The translations under genes were made by a program, and so were the position numbers. From positions 1,522,611 to 1,586,610 of the forward strand of contig NW_020653333.1 in the NCBI RefSeq assembly GCF_003589595.1: a DNA stretch of 64,000 nucleotides. The letters run 5' to 3'. The notes under the pieces were generated by a model. The model had not been told where the DNA came from. It did not search any database and worked only from the letters and a program-made list of their open reading frames with translations. Within the stretch, counting starts at the first letter, position 1. Each line of letters opens with the position of its first letter. Below, in pieces: positions 23,001 to 35,000 of the stretch. Source of the stretch: Hyposmocoma kahamanoa (taxonomy: Eukaryota > Arthropoda > Insecta > Lepidoptera > Cosmopterigidae).

Positions 23001-26000
23001 AAATGTAATTGGTATTGTATTCTAGTACTCTTATGTATGTTGCGTGCTGTTAGGACAATTTACAATTTGGGCTCCTGAACGTCTTTGAGAGATAAGAAGA
23101 ATAGTAATAGTCTATTTATGAAAAATAGTGACAGACATACTAATAACATTAATAAGGGGAATAAAAAATAAACTAGTTGTTCTTGATATCTTAGACATTC
23201 ACAATGTCATATTCATTTAAGAGGCAATGTGTACGCTTCTATGTACGTATATAATAATAATAAGATTCCCATTAGGTCAACGAAGATTCCGGTTTATTTT
23301 CAAATTTTGCCATTTACGAGGTTAAAACTATACCTATACAGTAAAAGAAAAACTTTATATATACTAAAGGTTATTATACAACTTCTGCATAGGTACTTGG
23401 ATGACAAAAATCCATGGTAGTAATCCGTTTAGGTTTTTCAGGTTGTTTCTGTTTGTACATTTAAATTGCTATATTAATTTTAAAGAGCAACCCTTAGACT
23501 TGATGGTTCTTCTCAGGGGAATCTGCCTTACGAAAGAGCGCAAAGTGACGATTTCAAGTGTAATTTTCTTCTTACCTATGAAATAAAGATATTTTTTACT
23601 TTGATTTTTTTTATTCTAGTTCAGTGTACTTATTAGATACGACGACACGATAGGAGCACAAGGATATATTAGTCCCAGTAGGAGCATGAGGAAACGGCCC
23701 CTGAAAATACCTTTTGTTCGTAGGCTTGTTGTCATGCCACGTTGATATCAAAAGTCAATTTGTAAGCACCAGGATCCCAACGTGTTTAAATTGTCATTGG
23801 CAACTTTTATTATAACTATGAAGCAATGGCGAAATTACGGGTAGACAGAGGGGCGCCCTGGCCTCACTTTCTATAGAGACCCTATATATGTATAAAAAGC
23901 TTTTGAAACTACCAAAACTTTTAGGGTTCTGTAGGTTCATTTGTAAGAGATGACGCATTGTATTTTTCTACGCATCAATGTTCAAATCGTACCTTTCGTA
24001 GCAATTTTTAGTAGCAGTGGAGGAAAGAGTTCGTCCAGGGAAATACTGTCACATGACCTATTTCTGCCGCTAAGCAGTAATGTGAGCATTACTGCGTTCC
24101 AGTTTTTAAGGGTGCTGGTTAATAAATTACAGGCACATGAGACTAACCAACTGTCTCTGGGTAAAAGCGCAGTGGCCGTGTCCCTCTGAGTGGCCTGATA
24201 TTGCTATGGACAGGCGTCTCGCTTATCATCAGGCGCACGCCATGTTCGTCCAATCACTATCACACATATTATAAAAAAAATGTTGACATAGCCTTAGGAG
24301 AATATAGTTTTGATGTACAAATCGAGACGCACGAATTGTTCGGCCGTTACTTGGTGATATGAAAAAAAATTGCCGAAGAATCGATAACCAATGGGGGAAA
24401 CGAGTTTATACGTGGACGATTCCCGAATTTAAAGGTGTGTAATATCCATTCTATGTGTATCTCAGAGGCAGGGCTTGTAGAACCGGTCCGGTTCCTAAAA
24501 TTTGGATTCCTAGTGCTGGCCTACCTCACAATAGTACAAAGTACAAAAGAACAATAGTAACAATATCGTACCGGATAACTAACATAGTATTACCTCAAAA
24601 ATTACGTTACATACGTACATATATCATTCGTACACAGTTTAACTTCAAAGTGACTGTATTGTCCTGTCATACATATAACGAATTAAAAAAAAATAATAAC
24701 ACGTTAGTTGTCATGTGCAATAATTTTTTCTTGTAAAATAATTTTTTTTTTTGGTAATTTAATGAAGTACCTATTGGTAAACATTGTTTATCCAGATCAT
24801 CCTAGTACTATTGTTTGTTTTATAGATCTTATCCGGAAGTTATTTCATTTTATAGCTTCATGCGACAGTTGGCTTGGGTCATAAAATACAGGTTTCTTTA
24901 CCAGTGGTTTACGTTTTAGATCCCTCGTAAAATAAAAGAAATAACAAACATTTTGTTTCCTTTATTTCTTTTAAGGCAAGTAATGTACGTTTTATATAGT
25001 TGACCTTGGAACCGCACTATGCCCTTTGGATGCCTGAAGCGGTAACTTACAGACCACTGATCTGCGCTAAAAGTGGTATATATATTTGTTGTGTGGAATA
25101 AACACGTTTTTTACCCTCCAAAAGAGAAAAAAAATAGAGGCGAGCAAGTCCGGTAAATTAATGCGAAATATTTGGAACTCAGTGACTTCTAAAGCAATGA
25201 CCAGAGTTGCCAGATTGTTGGTCACAGTTCTTATTTTTAAGTTCGTTCAGAGAAATACTGCCACCATAATCATTTCTGCCGCCATGAAGTAATAGTATTA
25301 TTGTGTTCCGGTTTTGAAGGGTGCTGGTGAAATTACAGGCACATGAGACTTGTCAACTTATGTCTCAGGGTGACAGGCGCAGTGGTAGTGCCCCTCAGAT
25401 CTCAGAGGCGTCTAACTTATTCGTCCCGTCACTTGATAATATATTAAAAATATTATTTTTCGTAACTTATGATCTTATCGTGTAAGTAACTTTTGTTTTT
25501 AAGGCGAGTCAAACGGAGGAGAAGCGAGAAAAACTTTTTTACCAGATCAAATGGTTTAGGTATTTACTATTAAATAATGGTCTTATAAAACATATACGAT
25601 ACACCTAAGGATAATGTTTAAAGAATGTGCTAATGTGTTACACGATACGATGTACTTTATCCGATCATATAGGTACATAGGGCGTACTATAAGTTTCCTG
25701 AATGAATAAAAAAAAATTATTATAAATGGTCTGAAATGAATTTATTGTTTCTCAAAATATTCTCCGTTAGCGTTAATGCACTTTTTCATACGAATGAATC
25801 AATTTTGAAAACATTTATGCCACTCCTCCGTGACAATCTCTGAAACATATTTTTCATACTCCTCGACAGCCTCTTCAGGTGATGAAAATCGTTGACCGTA
25901 ACTGGTTCTTAATTTTAGGAAATAAATAAAAGACACAAGGTGCCAGGTCGGGATTGTATGCGGGATGGCTCACAAGGTCAACGTTGTTCACCTTCAAAAA

Positions 26001-29000
26001 GTCATTTGTCTGTCTGGCCGTGTGAGACCTGGCATTATCGTGGTGCAAGATGATTCGGCGTTTACGTTATTTTACGGAGATATATCTCTTTGAGTACTAC
26101 AGAGAACCTGCGAAATTTTGGTTTTCAACTGAAGCACTATTAGTTATTTAAGAGCGGTTACACACGCGCGACTTTAAGCAGGGATGCAAACTCGCGACGC
26201 ATCGATACAAATGCGCGATTGCATCGCTACACTTGTGATTTATAAGCAATTGCATCGATGCAATCGCGCGTTTGTATCGATGCAATTGCCTATCAATCTT
26301 TTTTATAATAACAATAATATCAAGTGACCAACAAGTCGTGCGACTGGAGGTAAGCCTTAAATCGCAAGTCAAGACAAGTCTCATGTGCCTGTAATTTCAC
26401 CAGCACCCTTACCCTTCAAAACCGTAATGTACTGCTTGGCGGCAGAAATAGTTACAGTGGTAGTACTAACTACCCTGGACTAACTCTTTTACAAGGAGCT
26501 CTACTGCTTCTAAAAAAATCGCAAGTGCAGCGATGCAATTGCGCGTTTCACGAACGCGCGTTTGCATAGCTGCTAAAAGTTACCGTGTGTAACCACTTTA
26601 TTAGGCTATTTTCGTGTAGAGATTTTTTTTCAATCCAACCATATTTGTAAGTGTAATACATAGTTTACGAATCGCAAATTAGACAATAACGAACTCAGAG
26701 AAGATGTTACAATACGAAAGTCATAAAAATAATACGAACTACATGAAACAAATTACTTATATGTATATATATATAAATTATATTACGAAATTGTATAGCT
26801 CTCATATTTAAGTCTAAAAAAGTTATTTCGTTCGTAGAACCTTTCAAACCTCTGTCCTGAAAAGATGTCATTTTGCAAATGTGGCTTTGTTACGCCACGA
26901 GAGCAAATTTTTGTTCCGTGGGCATGACAGACTAATAATTAGACTTACCTGCATCATATTTTATGATTGCAACTTTTTTATTGAAAAAAACTGCCCTCAA
27001 AAGGTCGTGAAATTACATCTTGTAAGGACTCGTTTGCGCGCAGCCATTCCACAAACCATCATACACTCACTACGCATGCGCACCGCGGCGTGCGCCAGCG
27101 ACAGATCTCCGCCTACGTGCAGTTCGCGCGTCCGCAACCCAGCGTTTGTACGTGTTGTGTATAGTTCCGCCAGCCGCGCTCCGACCGCGCGGCTTTTGAT
27201 GTTAACATATCATAATATGTAGGCCTTACGAATAAACTAAGTGTGTATTCTATTGTCGGTGTTTTATTGTGATTCGTAATATTCCCAACAATCTATTTGA
27301 AGTTTTATTGAAATTGGTTACCGGAAAGTTAGAGGTGAAATTATTTCTTCACATTTAAATGAGACCAATACTGTCTTACTTGGTACTTGGTGCAACGGGC
27401 TGGTTTCCGCAACTCGACGACAAAGCGCCTATTTTGCGTGTGGATATATAATAAATATGTATATATAAATATATTTATATATGGATATATAAATATGTAT
27501 ATATAAATATGTATATATAAATATCTTAAATACTGTCTTACAATACATACAATCTTTCCAACAAAAAAATAATCATCAAAATCGGTTCACAAATGACGGA
27601 GTAATCACGTAACATCCACACAATCAACAAAAAATACAATCGAATGGAGGATCTCCTCCTATTTTGAAGTCGGTGAAAAATGTAAAAATGATTAAGTTAA
27701 AGACGAGCTGAGCGAGTCCCGAAATTTTTTACAATTTTCTGAAAGCCTTGCAGAAGAAATTGATTCTTAGGGATAAGCGCCAAAAACGTGATATAATCAC
27801 GGCGCTCGGCTTAAAAATCTTCCCACTTTGCAAGAAAATTTCTCTTTACTCAGTGCTGTTGAGTCGAAAAAACACAACGGCAAGTCTCATGCGGGCGAGC
27901 TTTAGGGAGCCCGTAAAATGTTCGTAGTTTTCAAATAATTATAAATATACCTAAAATTATTATAAATACCATATATCCATACAAATATTATAAATGCGAA
28001 AGTAATTCTTGTCTGTTGATATTTCACATCTAAACTGATGATCCAATTTAGATGAATTTTGGTATAGTGGTAGATGGGACCTAGGAGAAGGATATCGGCT
28101 ACTTTTTGTAAATAAATGTAGGCCATACAAATATTTCTCTCAGTCCGGGAATCGAACCTGGAACCTCTGCAGTATGGTAACCGTTCGGCCATGGAGACAG
28201 TTAAGTTATAATAAATAAATAAAAATTAAAGATGCTCGACAATATTTAGTTTTTTTAAATTATAATTAATTAAGTACCTCTTTAAAGTGCCACCAGCTGA
28301 ATGGCAACCAACTAATAACAATTGCAAAATTGTAACTATTTGATACCAAATGAGCATTTCATTGCTTCCAACACGAGGTAATTTGCTGTTATAATGAACT
28401 TCGTGTATATCACAATCGAGTCGGTCGATGGAAGGAATGTAATTAATTAGAGCGCCATGAAGCCTTTTGTTTGAAAGCACCTTTTGATGTCGAAGAGCAC
28501 ATCACACTTCAAAGAGACTTAAATATGACTCTTCACGATAATATAATAAAAATCATTTTCTTTCAACATTTCTTATGGGTCAGTCGCATCTAGTTTCATT
28601 TAGGTCTACGGCGGACAGAAAAGTAAAAAAGATATTACCGATCATTATAACAAATTAGATTTTAATTATTTCATTCTTGTCTATTTTGTTCTACCAATAT
28701 TGGAATTAAGGGCATTATTAATAAAAGAAAAAGCTACAAAGCCTGTTTCCTTAATATTTTCGGACATTTCCTGTTATTATGGTCATTATATGAATTCAAT
28801 AATAGAAGCTGAAGTATTTTTTACCTTGAATGTTCTTCCAATTTAAAAGTTGCTTGAGTTTTATTCGCTTACAGTTTTGGCAATTTTGCAGCCAAACAAA
28901 ACGGAAAAATGATCGCTTCTTAATGGAGAGATTCGAATCCCCACAGCGTATGTACCTATGACTCTTGTTTCTAAGATACGTCCAGTCATGTGCAATGAAA

Positions 29001-32000
29001 TGTAAACGTTCACACATTTTCGAATATAACGTCGGTGTTTTGTAGAAAGGGAGAAAGGGCCATTTTGAAATTTTTTTCAAGGGAGCATGTTTTAGGTTTT
29101 AACGACTGTTGAAAATATTTACACCCCGACGTCGTGTTGTGTTCAAAAATATGTAATCACGACACCAAAAAAAGGTTTATTTCTATTTCAGAGAAAAGTA
29201 AATAGCTTACAATCAGTGATAAATATATATTCCAGTAGGCTTAGCATGAGCCCGAAGACAAAAGTTATCTCCTCTTCCAACTGTCAATTTTCTCGCGATT
29301 TTCGAGAGAAAATTGACAGTTCGAAGAAAAGATAACTTTTGTCTTCGGGCTCCTGCTAAGCCTGCTGGTGTTCTATATAACGTATTTATAACGTACGTAA
29401 TTTTTAAAAATATTGTATATAATGCATATTCATTAAAATGTATACAGGTTGTTTGTAAAATACTAACAAGCGCGTAGGAATATATTATAAACATCATAAA
29501 CAACAACTTTTATTCCGTGACTTTTAATAGTTCGTCAGATTTTACTTTCATTCAAAAATAAATATATTTAAATGGATCTTTCTAAACGATGATAACTCTG
29601 TGTAAAACGATGGAGTCGTCAGAGAGAACGTTTGCACGTTTGAACTTACTACCTTACTACTAAATACTGTAATCAAAAGTGTCAAATAGTACAACAAAAC
29701 TTGAATGTTTATTTTTTTATATGTATCATGTTTTGTCAAAACTAACGGAACGAAAGTTTTTGGTCATGACGTCACAAATCTAATCCCGCAAGGTTGTCAG
29801 TATTTAAAAAAAATATTATAATTATGATTGATTTTGAAAGGTACGGAATTTTAGTCATAGTTGTAGTCGTTTATATTCAACTTATATTTCTTCTCTTTCT
29901 AATTCTTTCTTTCCCTTGGAAAAAGTGTGAAATCTCCATACCGTATTTCGCCAACGGTCCATAGCTTGAATTTTATAGGAAAGGACATGCCCAGAAGCAG
30001 GACGTATTGAGATTTTGTCTCCCCATGCACAAAATTCTAATAATCTCATCAGATGATGGATATTGTCAGAATGGGACGGGGTCGAAATGAAAGTCATTCG
30101 ATATTTCATGATTTCTTAGAACGAACAAAGCTCGACCCATTCAGATATTAAACTTTGGGGACCGTATAGCTTTACGTAAAGGGTGTCACCAAAATCGCTT
30201 TTATTATAGGGACCTCGAAATGTCGAAAAATTCCATATATTTTTAGTAGCAGCAGAAATTAAGAGATTCTGAGAAATTGAGACTTTGAGCATTGAGCTGG
30301 TTCAGGATAGGTGCAATCTTTGGCGCGAAAGAGTACCATCTACGTTTATCCCGGCTTCTGAGAGTCTTCCTCCTGGACACGAATTGCCATGGCCGATCTG
30401 TAGCTTGATTTTGATAGCCTCTCCCGATCGGAAACTTTTGACATTTCAAATCGGAACAATAGTCGATTTAACTCACAAATTAGAAAGATATAGTAGGAAT
30501 CAGGTTCATCTTCTCGCTCAGAAACCCATCTGATTTCAAGACACCCGATCGGATCGATTCCAATTTGAATTAAAATCAGTCGCATGTGTGGATTTTCGGA
30601 TGGTTCTAACCTGGACTGCTTGTGCTGTGCGACTCAAACGATGGCCCACCTTATATCGTGCCCTGTGTGCCCTAACACCTGCACGCTTAATGATTTAATG
30701 GAGGCTGCTAGTGACGCGTTAAGCGTGACTGAGTTCTGGGCCACCATAGTACAATGAATGTCATCGATACGACAAGAAGAAGTAGCAGCAGAGCTCCTTG
30801 TGAGTCAAGTACTGCCTCTTTACCTACTTGCACTAAAATGAGCATTACTGCGTTTCGATTTTGAAGGGTAAGGGTGCTGGTGAAATTATTGGCACATGGG
30901 GCTTAGCAACTTATGTTTAGCGTGATGGGCACAGTGGCAGTACCCCTAAAATGTTTGCGATTTAAAGCTCTGAGTAGCATGCTACTGTCATGGGTAGGCA
31001 TGTCGCTTGCCACCAGGCGCACCACCACTTGTTCGTCCCGTCACTTGATAGTGTAAAAAATAAAAAACACTTTGAAATAGTGTCTATATGATAATTCTCA
31101 TGGGTGTTTCTCATGTTTTTTTTATAAATTTTAAAGAGGTATTCAACAAAATTACTTTTATTGTGGAGACTCCGAAATCGTGGAGATAAAACCAGCTGTT
31201 CCACATATGTTGGTGGAGTATGTACGGACATTTTGAAACGTCATTTATACTTTTATATTTGTTTGCTTTTTCTGTTTTTCCTGTTACGACAAAAATGTTA
31301 AAAGGTACTTAGTAGAATTCGTGAACATAAAGTCAGCTACATAACCGAATACCACATAACAGGATACGGTAAAATAAGTTAAAAACAAACCTCGGTAGAT
31401 ATACAGTTTATTAATACTAGATGCCTGTTGGAGATTAGGAGATCTTTCTCAGGGGGCCTACCATTACCTTTCGAAAAACAATCTTATTTCAATGTAAGCA
31501 TAAAGTAAGCTTATTGTAATATTACTCATATACGAACCATGACAAACCTGTCAACCAAGTAATGTATTATTGCTAAAGTGACTGAAAGAACGAGTGATTT
31601 GCAAATATTGTCTATTCCTTAGTAAAAGTAGGAAAGAACTGTATAATGCCATCTCTTTCTTTTTTGATGTTCCGAATCGTGTTATCGTAGTATAATGTTA
31701 AAGTACTTAATATTATTTACATTTAGAGAATTTTGACTGCTAAAAAAAGAAAAGTATGTAATAATGAAATCTATTAAAATAAACGTTATTTTCAACTATT
31801 ATTCCGCATTTTCATGAAGAAAAATAAATAAAACAAGCTGAGTATTGATAGTCACGTTGTGAATTCGGAACCAAAGTCTAGTGACAGCTGTTAGTTTCAC
31901 CAAGGAGCATATAGATGGCGCTGTCATAATTTTACGAAATAAGCATCGCGTATTTTTATTTTACGAGAAAAAATATTTCCTATGTGCTATTAAATAAAAA

Positions 32001-35000
32001 ATAAACAAAATACTGAAGAGATTTATGTAAATAAATAATTTCAACTTAACTTTTAATCATAACAAATCAATATTAAGACAATAAAACTGAAAATAATATT
32101 GTTTCCATTGCATACGTTTAACTATTTTAAGTTTGCTAAATTTGACCTAAGAGCAATATTACTCTAATGTCAAAGTCGCGTCATAGTACGAACTGAGTGA
32201 CTGAATAGTCACAAAGCTGCCAATAAAACATCATAGTTTTAACATTACAAATAAGCTTACTTTAAGCGCGGTATGGTACGAAAAGTCAATGTAAGGTTAA
32301 AGTAATATTGTTTTAAGAGGTTATCGTAGTCATGGTCATGTAATTAAATCTTTGTTTGTGATTTTCCGTATTTAAATATTATTATTTTATTTTTTATTAA
32401 ATATACAGGTAATGCACAATAAAAGCTTAAATACCGGAAAGTAAAACTAGAATTCAATTACATGTATAAAATTAGGTCCCCAAGGTAAGGTGCCCAAGGT
32501 AGCTAGTAGACTATCTGGGAAAACCACGCGTTTTCCCAGATAGTCTATTAATTCTTGGAAAAAATTTGGTACAGATGAAGGGCACCCGTGCAAGGGAATT
32601 CACGGGCCAAAGGTTTCGACTCCAAAGGCTGTAAATTGGTAGTCGCAGTCGAGGTCCTGGTACTTATTACTTTTTATTCTTTGCGCCAGCTCAGTGGCTG
32701 AGCCGGCCCTTTTGATGGTGTGCTGGAGATGGGATGGGGCAAGTGTGTCGTTTTATATTTTGTATTTTATTTGATATCTTTTAACAATTTTGTTACATCT
32801 ATGTGGTCAAACATTAGAATGGATAGCTTCTGTAGATCTTTAGTTACAAAAATAGGAACAAGATCTGGGTCCGTTACCTTGAAAGCAGCGACTGTATCAA
32901 AAGATCTCGTTAGGATCTGCCTTCTCCTTTTCTTGTAACTTTAGATTTCCCTTTGAGGACGGAATTTAATAATAGACTCTTTACCACATCGATGTCTTAC
33001 GTGGAAAAGCACCAGAGTTCACAAGCACACCAAATCCCCTTTGATCATAATTTATATGAACGACAACAATTCACACATATATTACAATTCTAAACCATTG
33101 TGAGTCATACTCACGTCCAATCGGCTCAAAAACTCAAAGAAGAGAAAGTTAAATACATATAGGTATTATTAGTATTGATTTGTAGTGTTTACTTACTTGG
33201 CCATCTCTGAGAGCTGTAATCTGCCGTCTTTATTTGAATCAAACACTTGTAGCTGTAAAAATATTAAAAATCAGTACACACATAAAGAAACATTTACGTA
33301 TTTTCAGAAATAATGCGCATAAATTACATGTAGGCGTTTCAGTGCTCGCGAAATTGAATGCAAACAGCGTTTCTACATGATCCAATTTACAATGTTGTAG
33401 GGTTACCGGGTATTGAAAACCTTTTACTAATGCATTCTATCTTATGAACACGCATTTTGTGTTCAATTACGCACGTGCTAAAACGCCTTTTTCGTTCCCA
33501 GCATTTAAGAACCTAACACAGAGAAAATATTTTATTTATCTATGGTATCCAATTTGGATAATACTACATGATCTATTTCAACCTATTATGAAAGCTATGT
33601 CAATGGAATAGCATCCTTTTATCAATAAGTAAATTGAAAATTCGAGAATTAACGAAGGCCTGGTGAATCGTATAGACGTCGTATTTCATCATGATAATAC
33701 GAAAGGAGCCTTCCCCCACAACGTCTATTTACCCGGGCAACAATCGGCAAGTACCTTACGTCGATGGACAAATCCTTTCACCACGATAGCAAGCATATCC
33801 CACAGTTCAGCAATAGCCGGGAGGCTACTAGTGATGTGGTCGCCGTGGCCGAGTTTTAGGCCACAATAGTATATCATCAATAAGAAGAAAAACTTATTTT
33901 TGGGACCTACTTGCTAACTTAATGGCAAAACAGACTAATCAAACATTCAAAAGATTAAAGAGACAAGCTCCCAACCAACACAGAGAGAAGATGGTAGCTG
34001 GAGGATCCGAAAGAATCAGGAGCCGGAAGACATTGTGTCAGAGCCCAAAATTATATTATTTCTCCGATATCCGCAATACTCCGTTGGTTCGGACATTTCG
34101 AAAGGATACCACCTCATAAAGCGTATATGGACGTCCTAGTTAGTGGTCGACCAGTTGGTCGGTCAAATACCGATGGAGGCGCGAAGCGGAGAAAGACCTC
34201 CCTGCACGCAGAGAACTGCGAGGGGGTTACATAAGACAGAGTGCGCTGGCGCCAACTGGTACCGCAAGCCAAGATCCTTTTCGGGTTGCTGAGCCAGCGG
34301 AGTGACGCCAAACCACACACCTCTTTACAAAGTCGTCAAGAACTATTGCAGTTAGGTTGGGACATGTTACCTCTTATTCGCCCGATATTGCTCTTTCATA
34401 TTTTCACTTGTTTCAGTCTTTATAGTTTGACGTATCAGTTCCGAATTCAAGAAATAATGGTCCGAAATGTGTCAAGGATCATTTTATATCCAGGTGAACA
34501 TCCGAAGTGGGCCTGAGTTTTCTAAATTGGCATAGTCTCGGATTCGGAACGAATACGAATTGAATGCACTGCGCAAACGCGTTTACACAATTATTTGAAC
34601 GGACATGACGTTGATAACGAAGGGATCATGACACTTCCTAACTATACTTACTATAGTAACAACCTCGAAGCACTATATTATTAACATCATAAACAACAAC
34701 TTTTATTCCATGGCTTTTAATAATTCATTGCTTTCGTACAAAAATAAAAATATTTAAATGGATCGTTCTAAACGATGATAATTCTGTGCGGTAACAAAAG
34801 AAAGCGTTATACCCGATGCAAAAAGCAGGAGCGGGGGTGGGTGTCGTCGGTGAGGACACTACTTTGAACGAACTTTACTACCAAATACAGTGTCAGATAC
34901 TACAACAAAAACTTAAAAGTTCATTTTGGTAAATTTATTACATTTTGTAAAAAGTCATGGAACAAAAGTTGTTGTTTATGATGTTAGTAATATAGTTCTA

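Noticed and set aside
26881..27222. 113-codon plus-strand frame across the CpG-rich block
   Set aside because: No recognisable domain; openness is explained by base composition.
27945..28197. Possible tRNA gene (A and B boxes at 28140-28195), and similar at 38960, 40620, 45650, 48445, 21185
   Set aside because: Promoter boxes are present, but no closed acceptor stem or clean 72-75 nt fold could be drawn. The sequence continues into SINE bodies shared among loci.
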